Source: Rhodobacteraceae bacterium Water-Bin34 (GTDB lineage: Bacteria > Pseudomonadota > Alphaproteobacteria > Rhodobacterales > Rhodobacteraceae). From it: DNA of 64,000 nucleotides. The number at the start of each line of letters is the position of its first letter. Position 1 is the stretch's first letter. A model generated the notes under the pieces. The model was not told the origin of the DNA and made no database searches. It saw only the letters and a list, made by a program, of their open reading frames with translations. The translations under genes were made by a program, and so were the position numbers. The stretch covers positions 29,027 through 93,026 of the forward strand of contig FZLS01000004.1 in assembly GCA_900197625.1 (NCBI GenBank). Direction: 5' to 3'. This document shows, one piece after another, positions 43,248 to 53,579 of this stretch.

Positions 43248-44111
43248 ATGATCTTAAGTCAAAATCAAAAAAAACAATTTTGGTCAGATGGGTTTTTGTT
43301 AGTAGAAAACGCCATAAACGATAGGCAACTTGAAAATTTAAAAAAAACTTTTTTAGATTGGGTCAATGAAAGTCGAAACTATAAAACTGACTATGGAGAA
43401 ACCATGGATGGTCGGCCACGATTTGACTTACAACCTGGTCATTCTTCTGATGTACCTGGGCTGCGTCGAATTCAGTCACCTGAAGAAATCTCCGAGGTAT
43501 TCGCAGATGTTATGAGAAATGGACGATCTGTTGATATGTGTGCTGAACTAATTGGCCAAGGAATTAGATTTCATCATGGCAAGGTGAACTCAAAATTACC
43601 TGGTACTGCTACTAAAGTAAATTTTCATCAAGATTTCCCCTTTGAACCAATGACAAATGATGACATGATTACATGCTTACTTTTCATAGATGACGTAACC
43701 TTAGAGAATGGTCCTCTTGAGGTAGTACCCGGCACACACAAAGGGCCTCTTTATTCACACTGGCATAATGGAATTTTTACTGGATCAGTGTCAGACGAAA
43801 TATTGGCTGAACATGAAGATAAGATTATAAGATGTACTGGCAAAGCAGGATCTGTTTGCCTGATGCACGCAAGTTTATTACATGGATCAGCACCAAACTT
43901 ATCAAATAAATCTCGTACATTATATATTTCAACTTATTATGCTGAAGATGCAATTGAACTAAGTCCAAATCATTTACCAAGCACGCTTACTCATGAATTA
44001 GTTCGAGGAGAAGCATCAGGCCGCGTTAGATGTTCTTCTTATGACATGCAACTACCAGAAGTGCCTAAAGGAACTTCATTTTTTGCTCAACAAGCATCTG
44101 CTGAAAAGTAA
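43248..44111 (+). CDS. PhyH-family Fe(II)/2-oxoglutarate dioxygenase
   Basis: The 287-residue protein has a phytanoyl-CoA dioxygenase fold. The metal pair is in NFHQDFPF (HxD, about 125-127) and the distal histidine probably in LLHGSAPN (about 210), with SRT downstream as the 2-oxoglutarate-binding arginine. The jelly-roll core has LENGPLEVVPGTHKGPL. It has a promoter spacer of about 190 bases and stands alone. It is not an ectoine hydroxylase, as that family's signature is missing. Substrate unknown. Confidence 0.82.
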   Translation: MILSQNQKKQFWSDGFLLVENAINDRQLENLKKTFLDWVNESRNYKTDYGETMDGRPRFDLQPGHSSDVPGLRRIQSPEEISEVFADVMRNGRSVDMCAELIGQGIRFHHGKVNSKLPGTATKVNFHQDFPFEPMTNDDMITCLLFIDDVTLENGPLEVVPGTHKGPLYSHWHNGIFTGSVSDEILAEHEDKIIRCTGKAGSVCLMHASLLHGSAPNLSNKSRTLYISTYYAEDAIELSPNHLPSTLTHELVRGEASGRVRCSSYDMQLPEVPKGTSFFAQQASAEK

Positions 44112-44138
44112 ATATTTTTAATAATAAAAGCTTTGGTG

Positions 44139-45170
44139 TTAAATACTTTCAGATGATTGTGCCCAAAGGTTAATACCTTGATCTTTTGCAATTTTGTCAA
44201 TGCTTGAAAGTTCTGAAGAGTTGAAATTTAAATTATTAATAGCTCCAACACAGTCTTTAACCTGCTCGGGTTTTGAGGCACCAATTAGTGCAGTTGTAAC
44301 CTTACCCTCCCTCAAGACCCAAGCAATTGCCATTTGAGCTAGTGATTGCTCCCTATTAGCAGCAATTGTGTTTAGTTCATTTAACGCTTGAATAAGATGA
44401 GGTGTGATTTTATTTTTGTCTAAACTTTTACCTTGAGTTGCACGACTTTCAGTTGGTATTTTATTTAAATATTTGTTTGTGAGCATACCTTGAGCAAGAG
44501 GCGTGAAAGCAATAGAGCCCACACCTAAATCATCAAGCGTATTTAAAAGTTTATCCTCTTCAACCCATCTATTAAAAAGATTATAGCTAGGTTGATGTAT
44601 AAGACAGGGTGTACCTAAATCGTTAAGGATTTTTACAGCCTCTTTAGTTCTTGCACTATTATAACTTGAAATCCCTGCATAAAGAGCTTTTCCAGATCTT
44701 ACTATTTGATCAAGCGCACCCATTGTTTCCTCTAATGGCGTATTTGGGTCGAAACGGTGTGAGTAAAATATGTCCACATAATCTAACCCCATCCTTTTGA
44801 GAGATTGGTCGCAAGAGGAAATCAAATATTTTCTACTCCCCCACTCTCCATAAGGGCCAGGCCACATATCATATCCAGCCTTTGAGCTAATAATCAATTC
44901 ATCTCTAAGGCCCTGAAAATCTGTTTTTAATATTTCACCAAATGCTTCTTCTGCGCTTCCAGGTGGTGGCCCGTAATTGTTTGCCAAATCAAAATGTGTA
45001 ATTCCGTTGTCAAACGCCGTCTGACATATTTCTCTTTTTGTTTGATGTGGAAAATCGTGACCAAAATTATGCCACAATCCTAGTGAAATTAATGGTAGTT
45101 TCAAACCAGATCTACCGCAATTACGGTAAATCATTTTTTCATATCGATCATTTTTTGGGATATATGTCAT
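44139..45170 (-). CDS. Aldo/keto reductase, YghZ-like
   Basis: The 343-residue NADPH-dependent oxidoreductase has an AKR barrel. Visible are MIYRNCGRSGLKLPLISLGLWHNFG-type N-terminus (about 13-37), FDLANNYGPPPGSAEEAFG with the catalytic tyrosine, the lysine in SSKAGYDMWPGPYG and YSHRFDPNTPLEETM. This pattern matches L-glyceraldehyde-3-phosphate reductase/YghZ proteins. The start at 45170 resembles YghZ; an ATG five codons earlier exists. Physiological substrate is uncertain (aldehyde detoxification possible). Confidence 0.86.
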   Translation of the reverse strand: MTYIPKNDRYEKMIYRNCGRSGLKLPLISLGLWHNFGHDFPHQTKREICQTAFDNGITHFDLANNYGPPPGSAEEAFGEILKTDFQGLRDELIISSKAGYDMWPGPYGEWGSRKYLISSCDQSLKRMGLDYVDIFYSHRFDPNTPLEETMGALDQIVRSGKALYAGISSYNSARTKEAVKILNDLGTPCLIHQPSYNLFNRWVEEDKLLNTLDDLGVGSIAFTPLAQGMLTNKYLNKIPTESRATQGKSLDKNKITPHLIQALNELNTIAANREQSLAQMAIAWVLREGKVTTALIGASKPEQVKDCVGAINNLNFNSSELSSIDKIAKDQGINLWAQSSESI

Positions 45171-45316
45171 AAATTTATACTTCAAATAATAATACTAAAA
45201 ATTAAATTATTCTAATGTGATAATTTATCTAACTACAATAGTTATATTGCTTATTTTGAATATAAATTTCTCATTCTGCCTATCAGACTTATTGCAATTG
45301 ATATTTCATTCTAACT

Positions 45317-46720
45317 TTAACTTGCTAATGATGGTAGCCATAGAACTATACTTGGAAAAGCTATCAATCCTGCAATTGTAAAAGCATCAGCGATAAAAAA
45401 CGGCGTTACACCTTTAAACACATCCTGAACACTTAGATCATCCCTTACTCCTGCTACTACAAAACAGTTCAACCCAATGGGTGGTGTTATCAAACAGAAT
45501 TCAGCCATTTTAACAACAAGTATACCAAACCATATTCCTGCCATCGGACCTGACATTCCAAATGCACTATCTGCAGCAGAGACATATTCACCACCATTTA
45601 ATGCCATAACAGCTGGGTATGTTATTGGTAATGTTAATAACAACATACCAATTGCATCCATGAACATACCTAAAATCGCATATGCTAATAATATAAATAT
45701 AAGTGTCAGCATTGGGCTTTGATCAAGAGAAGTAATCCAGTCAGAAAATGCTGATGGTAGATCTGCAAATCCAAGGAATCGGACGTAGATTAAAACACCC
45801 CAAATAATTGTGAATATCATGACAGCCAATTTAGCCGTTTCAATTAGCGCATCTTTTAATTGAGCCCAACGCATACCCCTATAAAGTGCCATACAAAAAA
45901 CTATGAAAGCACCGATTGCACCTCCTTCAGTAGGTGTGCCCCAAGCATCACCACCAAATGGATTATACACAAATAATATTATTATTGCGACAACTGCAAA
46001 GATTGGCATTGCAGGTGGCAAAGAGGCGAACCGCTCACGCCAAGTAAAGCCAGAGACTGGAGGACCAAAATTTTTAAAACTTAAAGCTAAGCAAACAATT
46101 AAAAGTCCATAAATTATTGCTGAAAAAGCTCCAGGAACAAATCCAGCGAGTAGTAACATGCCAACATCTTGTTCAACAATTATAGCATATATAACTAATA
46201 TTGCAGACGGTGGAATGAGAGAGGCAAGTGTTCCTCCAGCAGCGACTACACCTGCCGCAAATCTTTTATCATATCCAAGTGCAAGCATTTCAGGAATTGC
46301 AATTCTTGCAAATACCGCTGATGTAGCAACTGATGCACCTGATACAGCTGCAAACCCTGCTGTAGCAAAAACTGTTGAAACCGCTAATCCTCCGGGCAAC
46401 CAAGCCACCCATTTCTTAGCAGCAACAAACAATGCTTTTGTTAATCCGGCATAGTAAGCCAAATATCCAATAAGAATGAACGTTGGAATAAGAGACAATG
46501 CTTGCGAAGATACTTTTGAATGCGGGACTTGACCGGCAGTTTTCGAGGCAACAGTTAATGCCCATAGAAAACTATCACCAGTATATCCTTTTTTTGCCCA
46601 AAATATCCATATCAAACCAACAACACCTGCAATAGCGGCCGCAAATGCTACTCGCATACCAAGAATAACAAATACTAAAAGACCAATACTGACGGCAATT
46701 CCAATTTCAATAGGTTCCAT
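45317..46720 (-). CDS. dctM: TRAP transporter large permease (DctM)
   Basis: The 467-residue protein with about 12 membrane segments is a DctM-type sodium-coupled permease. It has KVSSQALSLIPTFILIGYLA, GASVATSAVFARIAIPEM, LASLIPPSAILVIYAIIVEQ and the end LCLITPPIGLNCFVVAGV-like region. It starts 9 bases after dctQ. With DctP and DctQ it imports an organic acid or related solute; the substrate is not predictable here. Confidence 0.93.
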   Translation of the reverse strand: MEPIEIGIAVSIGLLVFVILGMRVAFAAAIAGVVGLIWIFWAKKGYTGDSFLWALTVASKTAGQVPHSKVSSQALSLIPTFILIGYLAYYAGLTKALFVAAKKWVAWLPGGLAVSTVFATAGFAAVSGASVATSAVFARIAIPEMLALGYDKRFAAGVVAAGGTLASLIPPSAILVIYAIIVEQDVGMLLLAGFVPGAFSAIIYGLLIVCLALSFKNFGPPVSGFTWRERFASLPPAMPIFAVVAIIILFVYNPFGGDAWGTPTEGGAIGAFIVFCMALYRGMRWAQLKDALIETAKLAVMIFTIIWGVLIYVRFLGFADLPSAFSDWITSLDQSPMLTLIFILLAYAILGMFMDAIGMLLLTLPITYPAVMALNGGEYVSAADSAFGMSGPMAGIWFGILVVKMAEFCLITPPIGLNCFVVAGVRDDLSVQDVFKGVTPFFIADAFTIAGLIAFPSIVLWLPSLAS

Positions 46721-46729
46721 AAAACTTTC

Positions 46730-47353
46730 CTAGCCTGATACTGTATTGGCTTCATTTGCAGCTTGAGTTGCGGCGTCTTCAACAAGTGGTACTGCTGAAG
46801 GTCTTGTCTCATTATTAACAAATGCTTTTCCAAATGATATAAGTTGAAGCATTAAACGAATTGCTAAAAGACTAAATGCTACAGGAGCTAATATCTTCGC
46901 AGGCCATAGCGGTAATGCAATATCCATGGAGCTATCACGGCTCCACATAGGAGCGTTGAAATCAAAGCTTCGCGCAAAATGAGCCCAAGATCCCCATATT
47001 ATTAGTATCATTACTAGTAACATAAATAGGACCGTAATAAATTCAACTGCCCAAAGGCTTCTACCTTTTAAAAAACTAACAAGAATATCCATCCTAATAT
47101 GCCCTCCATTTCGTTGCGTATATGCAACCCCCATGAATGCGATTAATGGCATAGCTTGCTCTATCCAATCCACATACCCAGGAAGAGGTTGATTAATAGA
47201 ATGTCTTCCAGTTACTGATATGACAGCAAGCATCATAAGTGAAAAAACTGCTAATCCACTAATTAATGCAAATAAGGTTTCAATTTTATGTAGACCTCGA
47301 TCTAGTTTACTTAGTAAACTTTTATCAATCAAAACCGATGAATTTGAAGCCAT
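46730..47353 (-). CDS. dctQ: TRAP transporter small permease (DctQ)
   Basis: The 207-residue protein has four hydrophobic segments and the DctQ features GYVDWIEQAMPLIAFMGVAYTQRNGGHIRMDI and VEFITVLFMLLVM. It joins DctM in the membrane. A stem-loop in the 67-base gap separates it from dctP. The acidic, alanine-rich C-terminal tail is longer than the minimum for this family. Confidence 0.92.
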   Translation of the reverse strand: MASNSSVLIDKSLLSKLDRGLHKIETLFALISGLAVFSLMMLAVISVTGRHSINQPLPGYVDWIEQAMPLIAFMGVAYTQRNGGHIRMDILVSFLKGRSLWAVEFITVLFMLLVMILIIWGSWAHFARSFDFNAPMWSRDSSMDIALPLWPAKILAPVAFSLLAIRLMLQLISFGKAFVNNETRPSAVPLVEDAATQAANEANTVSG

Positions 47354-47371
47354 AATATTATCCTAAGATAG

Positions 47372-47402
47372 TTATCTGCCGCACATATTATGCGACAGAT
47401 AA
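47372..47402 (-). other. Stem-loop between dctP and dctQ
   Basis: Arms 47372-47383 and 47391-47402 form 12 pairs including one G-U on the minus strand, with a seven-base loop. No U-run follows, so an mRNA-stabilising 3' structure for dctP is more likely than termination. Confidence 0.7.
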
Positions 47403-47420
47403 TTTAATACAGGAGATTGA

Positions 47421-48428
47421 TTATTTACCAATCATACCTGTTAAAAGATCGTATAGCTCTTGAGCAGGAAGACCTTTTGCTGTGTTATCAGCAATCCAAG
47501 CAGCTGCAGCTGGTCCAGCTACTGCTTCTTTAAATGCTGCTAATTCATCAGCACCATAAGATATACTTTCAATACCTTTAGAAGTCAGTGTTGGGCCCCA
47601 GGCGTCCATTGTCTTACCATTATATGTTGAAATATAATAATCTAAAGCCTCATCAATTGAGCCAAGAAGTGCATTTCGGTTTGCATCTGATAATGCAGCG
47701 AGCGCATCAGTATTTGCAACAACTGGGCAATTAACTGTTCCTGGGTTTAGATTAGTTGTCCACCATTTTCCAGTTTCAACTGTTCCAAAAGACATGTGCG
47801 CATGAGGAGCAAAAGCAACAGCTTTTACAACTCCACCATCAAGGGCCTGTCGAACTTCAGTCGCTGACATAGACGTTGGAACAGCATCAACTGCAGCCAT
47901 TGCTTTACCTATACCACCTGTAGCTCGAACAGTGAGGCCCTTATAATCTGCTAGCGTTTTTGGTGCATCACCAACACCAACAAGGTTATATTGTGGTAAA
48001 GGTGATGGCATTAATAATGTTGCATTCCACCTTGAAAGATCTTTTTGAACAGCTGGATGTGAATAAATCGCTTGGCTGACTTTGCGTTCTTCTTCAAGCG
48101 AGGACACACCTAGGAAAGGTAATTCTAAAACTGTAATTGATGGATTTTTATCGCGATGATATCCTGCACAAAATTGTGCCATTTCAAATGCACCAATTGA
48201 AATACCATCCAAGTTTTCTTTATTCTTAGATAACCCACCATAAGAAATATTTAGTTTCATCTCACCATTAGTTTTCTCTGACACTAATTCTGCTAATTTT
48301 TCAACATGTTCAGTAAAGGCGCGACGTTTACCCCAAAGGGATACATTCCAGGTTGTTTCAGCTATTGCTTCACCAGTAAATGATGCTGCTACAACAGCCA
48401 TAACACCTACTTTAAAAATATTTTTCAT
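47421..48428 (-). CDS. dctP: TRAP transporter solute-binding protein (DctP)
   Basis: From the ATG at 48428 (GGAGGGA just upstream) the protein has 335 residues with a Sec signal (MKNIFKVGVMAVVAASFTGEAIA). The mature part is a DctP fold: AEKTNGEMKLNISYGG-like region (about 45), VLELPFLGVSSLEEE, LADYKGLTVRATGGIGKAM with the usual conserved arginine, and ALDGGVVKAVAFAPHAHMSFG. The frame opens four codons earlier. Ligand unknown; it is not obviously an ectoine-type UehA. Confidence 0.93.
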   Translation of the reverse strand: MKNIFKVGVMAVVAASFTGEAIAETTWNVSLWGKRRAFTEHVEKLAELVSEKTNGEMKLNISYGGLSKNKENLDGISIGAFEMAQFCAGYHRDKNPSITVLELPFLGVSSLEEERKVSQAIYSHPAVQKDLSRWNATLLMPSPLPQYNLVGVGDAPKTLADYKGLTVRATGGIGKAMAAVDAVPTSMSATEVRQALDGGVVKAVAFAPHAHMSFGTVETGKWWTTNLNPGTVNCPVVANTDALAALSDANRNALLGSIDEALDYYISTYNGKTMDAWGPTLTSKGIESISYGADELAAFKEAVAGPAAAAWIADNTAKGLPAQELYDLLTGMIGK

Positions 48429-48580
48429 AAGTCCCTCCAAGAACGATTAATTTTATAACTATAGTAATAAAACATCTTAAAGGCATATGTATGTCAAATG
48501 CAATTATCATTTCTTAGACGTATAAAATTGCTATGAAAAATATTTAATTATTATCAGAATTTGTATATTTAAGGTGGTTA

Positions 48581-49018
48581 TTAAATATCTAATTCATCCA
48601 TCATTAAAACCGCATTAGCAACTTCAGAACCTTTTTTTGAAAAATGCTTAGTATAGAATTCGATATGTTCTGGAGTTTCTTGAAATTCATGGGGCGTCAA
48701 AGACACAGAATATACTGGAACACCTGTCTCCATTCCCGCTCTAACAATTCCATCTAGTACCGCTTGGGCTACAAATTCATGACGGTAGATACCACCATTA
48801 ACAACTAAAGCTGCGCAAATAATACCATCATAATTACCAGTCTCTGCTAATTTTTTTGCTACCATAGGCATTTCAAGAGCCCCTGGAACATGAACTTCTT
48901 TTAAATCATATTTACGACTCTTGTTATGCATTTCATTTTCAAATCCTACTTGAATCTGATCAACGATATCAGCATGCCAACGTGCTTTTACAATCGCAAT
49001 TTTAAGGGGTCTTGTCAT
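48581..49018 (-). CDS. ribH: RibH2, type II lumazine synthase
   Basis: The 145-residue enzyme (start ATG 49018, GGAG upstream) makes 6,7-dimethyl-8-ribityllumazine. It has IVKARWHADIVDQ near residue 10, VPGALEMPMVAKKLA, NGGIYRHEFVAQAVL and VSLTPHEFQE. The ARWHADIVD and GGIYRHEFV forms match the type II (RibH2) enzymes of Brucella and rhizobia rather than the common GHxTGHE-type RibH1. An FMN riboswitch lies directly upstream. It stands away from ribD and ribE (8-10 kb). Confidence 0.92.
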   Translation of the reverse strand: MTRPLKIAIVKARWHADIVDQIQVGFENEMHNKSRKYDLKEVHVPGALEMPMVAKKLAETGNYDGIICAALVVNGGIYRHEFVAQAVLDGIVRAGMETGVPVYSVSLTPHEFQETPEHIEFYTKHFSKKGSEVANAVLMMDELDI

Positions 49019-49082
49019 TATGGGTCTCCTCTTCTTAGACAAAGCCCCAGAGCGTTAGAGGTGAAGAATTAATCCACCCCCC

Positions 49083-49204
49083 TTCTCTACCATCCAGACT
49101 ATAACTGTCGGCGTAGGAATTTCACCTAACTCTGCTGACCTCTTATAATAAGAGCGCTCGCGGGCTATTACCGCCGGTGGGGAATTACGCCCCGCCCTGA
49201 GAAT
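49083..49204 (-). promoter_or_regulatory. FMN riboswitch (RFN element) controlling ribH2
   Basis: On the minus strand the region reads the RFN consensus in order: GGGCGGGGCGTAATTCCCCA, CCGGCGGTAATAGCCCGCGAG, a variable hairpin, AGGTCAGCAGAG, then GCCGACAGTTATAGTCTGGA. The P1 ends (TTCTCAGGGC and the closing GTAGAGAAGG) pair. Downstream, CCTCT (49057-49061) can pair with the AGAGG of the ribosome site (49028-49032), and GGTG/CACC forms a competing hairpin, suggesting control at translation. Confidence 0.95.
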
Positions 49205-49288
49205 TATTTAAATATAAACATGAAAATTAACAACGTCTAGATAGATTCAACGCTAGAAAAGGATTAAAAAAACAGTTATTTAAAAAAA

Positions 49289-50335
49289 ATGTATAATACA
49301 CTTAAAATCACCCGTCCTGACGATTGGCATCTGCATTTGAGAGATGGAGATATGTTAAAAGGTATATTACCTGAAACAACAAGACATTTTGGGCGCGCTA
49401 TTATAATGCCAAATCTTGTTCCACCTGTAATTACTTCAAATGATGCAAAAAGATATCGTGAAAGAATTTTGGCAGCTTGCCCTCATGGAACTGATTTTAA
49501 ACCATTAATGACACTATATTTAACCGATAAAACTGACCCAAATGATGTTGCCTTAGCTTTTTCAGATGGATTAATTAACGCAGTAAAATATTATCCAGCA
49601 GGTGCAACAACAAATTCAGATAGCGGGGTGACTAACATAAAGAATGTTATGCCTGTTTTAGAAAAAATGGCAGAAATTGGCCTCACACTTTGTATTCATG
49701 GTGAAGTAACAGATCCTGATATTGATATCTTTGATCGAGAAGCAGTGTTTATTGATAGAGTTTTAAATCCATTACGCATAAGTTTACCTGAATTGAAAAC
49801 TACATCTGAGCATATCACGACTAAAAATGGTGTAGATTATGTGAAAAGCCAATCAAAAAATCATGCAGCATCAATCACAACTCATCATTTAATTATAAAT
49901 AGAAATCATTTATTAGTTGGTGGTATTAAGCCTCATTATTATTGCCTACCTGTCGCAAAGCGAGAAGAGCATAGATTAGCAGTTCGAAACGCTGCAACCT
50001 CTGGAGACAGTCGTTTCTTTTTAGGTACAGATAGTGCACCCCACACAGATCCAAATAAAGAGTCAGGGTGTGGCTGTGCTGGATGTTTTACCGCCACAAA
50101 TACAATGTCTTTGTTAGCTCATGTATTTGATGAAGACGATGCATTGGAAAATTTAGAAAAATTTACATCGCTTAATGGGCCAAAACATTATGGCCTAAAA
50201 CCAAACAATGGAACAATCGTTCTAGAAAAATCTGATGAACCTGTGCAATTTCCTGAAAAAATACACACAAATGATGGTCCTGTTACGGTATTTAACCCGG
50301 GGCAAGAAATATTTTGGAAAGTCAAAAAAACTTAA
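49289..50335 (+). CDS. pyrC: PyrC, dihydroorotase
   Basis: The 348-residue amidohydrolase closes the dihydroorotate ring in pyrimidine synthesis. Zinc ligands are visible in [12 protein letters not shown], the lysine in [30 protein letters not shown] and FLGTDSAPH. This is the E. coli-type (class II) short dihydroorotase. It is divergent from the riboswitch-ribH2 unit. No clear ribosome site precedes the ATG. Confidence 0.95.
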   Translation: MYNTLKITRPDDWHLHLRDGDMLKGILPETTRHFGRAIIMPNLVPPVITSNDAKRYRERILAACPHGTDFKPLMTLYLTDKTDPNDVALAFSDGLINAVKYYPAGATTNSDSGVTNIKNVMPVLEKMAEIGLTLCIHGEVTDPDIDIFDREAVFIDRVLNPLRISLPELKTTSEHITTKNGVDYVKSQSKNHAASITTHHLIINRNHLLVGGIKPHYYCLPVAKREEHRLAVRNAATSGDSRFFLGTDSAPHTDPNKESGCGCAGCFTATNTMSLLAHVFDEDDALENLEKFTSLNGPKHYGLKPNNGTIVLEKSDEPVQFPEKIHTNDGPVTVFNPGQEIFWKVKKT

Positions 50336-50469
50336 TTTCATTTACTAAGTTTAATAATCTTATTTTAAAAACATACTTATCCACAGGATATCCAGATAGA
50401 ATATTAAAATCATCTGTGTCATAATAATTAATAACAAAAATTTTATTATTTAGATAAGCGGGTGAATTA

Positions 50470-51969
50470 ATGAATGAGATTAGTCCTTTAGGCAATTCAC
50501 AAGCCCCTGAAGAAGTAGAATCAAATTTACAACCTCATAATATTGAAGCAGAACAGGCTCTCTTAGGTGCTCTCTTAGTAAATAATGATGTATATGATAA
50601 AATTGCTTCTATTGTGAAAGATATACACTTCTTCGATCCGGTACATGCACGCATCTTTGAAACAATTGCAAATCGAATACAAAAAAATGCATTGGCTTCT
50701 CCTGTTACAATTAAGGCATTTTTTGAAGATGATGACGGATTAAATGAATTGGGTGGGCCATCTTACTTAGCCCGCTTAGCTGGCGCTTCAGTATCAGTCT
50801 TTGCTGCACGCGATTATGCGCAAATGATTTATGATATGGCTATTAGACGTGATCTGATGGCTATAGGAGAAGACATTGCTGATAAAGCTAGATTAATCGA
50901 TATTTCATCCGAACCTGCTGAACAAATTGTTGAAGCAGAACAAAAACTTTATGCACTTTCAGAACAAGGCCAAGTTGATAGTGGGTTTCAATCATTTCTA
51001 AAAGCAGTCACTGACGCGGTTAACATGGCCAATCAAGCATATCAACGTGATGGAGGAATGGCTGGCATATCAACTGGATTAACAGATATGGATAAAAAAC
51101 TGGGAGGTCTTCACCCTTCTGATTTACTTATTCTGGCTGGACGTCCATCAATGGGTAAGACATCTTTGGCAACCAACATAGCCTTCAATATAGCCAAATC
51201 TTTTAAAAAAGGACAACGACATGATGGTACCGAAGGTGCAGTTGAAGGTGGTGTTGTAGGATTTTATTCACTTGAAATGTCTGCAGAACAACTTGCAGGT
51301 AGAATTTTATCTGAAGCTTCTGAAGTTCCGTCAACACAAATAAGATCAGGTGATATGACTGAGACTGAATTTCGCCGCTTTGTTGAAGCAGCAAAACAAT
51401 TAGAAAATTGTCCTTTATACATTGATGATACACCAGCACTGCCAATTAGTCAGTTAGCTGCTCGAGCAAGAAGATTAAAGCGAACCCATGGCCTAGATGT
51501 ACTAATAATTGACTACCTTCAGCTTGTACGTCCAGCATCTGCCAAAGATAGTCGAGTAAATGAAGTCTCAGAGATTACTCAAGGCATGAAAGCTATTGCA
51601 AAAGAATTAGACATTCCGGTTATAGCACTTTCGCAATTATCTCGTGCAGTGGAGTCCAGAGAGGATAAGAGGCCTCAATTATCAGATTTACGTGAATCTG
51701 GATCAATTGAACAAGATGCAGATGTTGTCATGTTTGTGTATAGAGAAGAATACTACAAAGAACGTGAAAAGCCAGGCGATCATGAGGCAGAAAAAATGAT
51801 GTTGTGGCAGGAAGAAATGGAAGCTTTACATGGTAAAGCTGAAATAATTATAGGCAAGCAACGTCATGGACCAATTGGGACTGTTGATCTCTCGTTTGAG
51901 GGCCAATTCACACGTTTTGGAAATCTAGTAAAGCCTTGGCAATCTAACAATCAAGATCAAGATTTCTAG
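50470..51969 (+). CDS. dnaB: DnaB, replicative DNA helicase
   Basis: The 499-residue helicase has the N-terminal DnaG-interacting domain (PHNIEAEQALLGALLVNNDVYD, about 22-43) and a RecA-like core. Walker A GRPSMGKTS is near residue 224, Walker B VLIIDYLQLV near 350, and the DnaB signature SQLSRAVESREDKRPQLSDLRESG-like region follows. No intein or insertion is seen; length is normal. It is convergent with der. Confidence 0.96.
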   Translation: MNEISPLGNSQAPEEVESNLQPHNIEAEQALLGALLVNNDVYDKIASIVKDIHFFDPVHARIFETIANRIQKNALASPVTIKAFFEDDDGLNELGGPSYLARLAGASVSVFAARDYAQMIYDMAIRRDLMAIGEDIADKARLIDISSEPAEQIVEAEQKLYALSEQGQVDSGFQSFLKAVTDAVNMANQAYQRDGGMAGISTGLTDMDKKLGGLHPSDLLILAGRPSMGKTSLATNIAFNIAKSFKKGQRHDGTEGAVEGGVVGFYSLEMSAEQLAGRILSEASEVPSTQIRSGDMTETEFRRFVEAAKQLENCPLYIDDTPALPISQLAARARRLKRTHGLDVLIIDYLQLVRPASAKDSRVNEVSEITQGMKAIAKELDIPVIALSQLSRAVESREDKRPQLSDLRESGSIEQDADVVMFVYREEYYKEREKPGDHEAEKMMLWQEEMEALHGKAEIIIGKQRHGPIGTVDLSFEGQFTRFGNLVKPWQSNNQDQDF

Positions 51970-52006
51970 GTAAAAAGTTATTTATAAAGTTTAAAGAAAA
52001 GCAAAG

Positions 52007-53500
52007 TTATCTACTTTTTCTTGCCCCTCTACCGAGAGCCTTAACATAACGACCTTCTTGGTGTTTGTTTAATTTTGTTACTTTCTTTTCTTTTTTATCA
52101 GCGTATGGATTTTTATCCGATTGAGAGCGCATAAATATTCTTATTGGCGTTCCAGGCATACTAAAGTCTTCCCTTAAACCATTTACAAGATATCTATTAT
52201 AACTGGTTGGCAATAGCTCGGGGTGGCTACACATAACTACAAAGCTTGGTGGTCGGGCTTTAACCTGTGTCATATAGCGTAATCTAATGCGGCGCCCACC
52301 AGGCGCAGGTGGTGGATGCGCATCTGTCATATCCATCAACCAACGGTTACATTGAGATGTTGATAAGCGCTTATTCCAAACTTTATGAGCACTTAAAATT
52401 GCAGAATGTAACCTATCTAGACCTCGACCTGTTTTTGCTGAAATTGTTACTAGTGGTGCACCTCTCAATTGGGGCAATAAGCGGGTAAACTTTTCACGAA
52501 TATCTTTTAATTTTTCTTGTTTTTCATTTTCTAGATCCCACTTATTTACAGCGACAACAACCGCACGACCTTCACGTTCAGCTAAATCAGCAATACGTAA
52601 ATCTTGTTGTTCAAAAGGGATAGCTGCATCTAAAAGAACAACAACAACTTCTGAAAACTTTACAGCTCGCAATCCATCCGAGACTGAAAGTTTTTCAAGT
52701 TTTTCTTGAACTTTTGCTTTTTTTCTTATGCCAGCTGTGTCCCATAAACGCATAGGCACATCAGCCCAATCATGATTAATAGAAATACTATCCCTGGTAA
52801 TTCCGGCTTCTGGTCCCGTTAACATTCTCTCATGACCTAAAATTTGGTTAATCAGAGTAGATTTACCGGCATTTGGTCTGCCTATAATCGAAATTTGCAA
52901 TGGTCTATCAGAAGAATACGTGATCTCTAATCCAGTATCATCATCATCTAAATCTTCTATATCAATATCAATTTCAGGCTCTAAAATGTCTTTATCTTCA
53001 TCAAATTCTTTTGCTATGGGCATAAGCACATGTTGAAGATCAATCATTCCCTCTCCATGCTCACCCGAAAGACGAACAGGTTCCCCTAAACCAAGGCTAA
53101 ATGCATCAAAAAAACCTACTTCTCCTGCATTTCCTTCAGCTTTATTTGCAACTAAAATAACCCTTGCAGATTTCTTTCTTAAAATCTCTGCAAATACTCT
53201 ATCTGCTGGCAGAACACCCGCTCTTGCATCCATCATGAAAATGCAAACATCTGCCATATCAACAGCCCGTTCTGTTAACATACGCATCCTACCCTGAAGG
53301 CTTTCATCCGTGGCTTCTTCTAATCCTGCAGTATCAATGGCCGTAAACTTTACAGGTCCAATTTTAGCATCACCTTCACGTAAATCGCGTGTCACTCCAG
53401 GCTGGTCATCCACCAAAGCCAGTCGTCTGCCAACTAGACGATTAAAAAGTGTAGATTTCCCTACATTTGGTCGTCCTACAAGTGCGACGGTAAAAGTCAT
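52007..53500 (-). CDS. der: Der (EngA), ribosome-assembly GTPase
   Basis: The 497-residue protein has two tandem G domains: GRPNVGKST near residue 8 with DTAGLEEA and NKAEG, and GRPNAGKST near 213 with DTAGIRKKA and NKWDLE. A C-terminal KH-like domain ([17 protein letters not shown]) and a basic tail follow. Der matures the 50S subunit. The first domain's NKAE replaces the usual NKxD partly. It lies downstream of bamB on the same strand, with a 79-base gap. Confidence 0.95.
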   Translation of the reverse strand: MTFTVALVGRPNVGKSTLFNRLVGRRLALVDDQPGVTRDLREGDAKIGPVKFTAIDTAGLEEATDESLQGRMRMLTERAVDMADVCIFMMDARAGVLPADRVFAEILRKKSARVILVANKAEGNAGEVGFFDAFSLGLGEPVRLSGEHGEGMIDLQHVLMPIAKEFDEDKDILEPEIDIDIEDLDDDDTGLEITYSSDRPLQISIIGRPNAGKSTLINQILGHERMLTGPEAGITRDSISINHDWADVPMRLWDTAGIRKKAKVQEKLEKLSVSDGLRAVKFSEVVVVLLDAAIPFEQQDLRIADLAEREGRAVVVAVNKWDLENEKQEKLKDIREKFTRLLPQLRGAPLVTISAKTGRGLDRLHSAILSAHKVWNKRLSTSQCNRWLMDMTDAHPPPAPGGRRIRLRYMTQVKARPPSFVVMCSHPELLPTSYNRYLVNGLREDFSMPGTPIRIFMRSQSDKNPYADKKEKKVTKLNKHQEGRYVKALGRGARKSR

Positions 53501-53579
53501 TTTTTTGGCCTTTTATGAAAATGTAATCAAATTATTCAAATACATTACTATCTTTGTGTGCCTTTAACCAATAAAATCC

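Noticed and set aside
44139..48428. TRAP transporter as an ectoine importer serving the doeA-like operon
   Set aside because: It lies about 25 kb away and the binding protein does not show features I can tie to UehA or TeaA.
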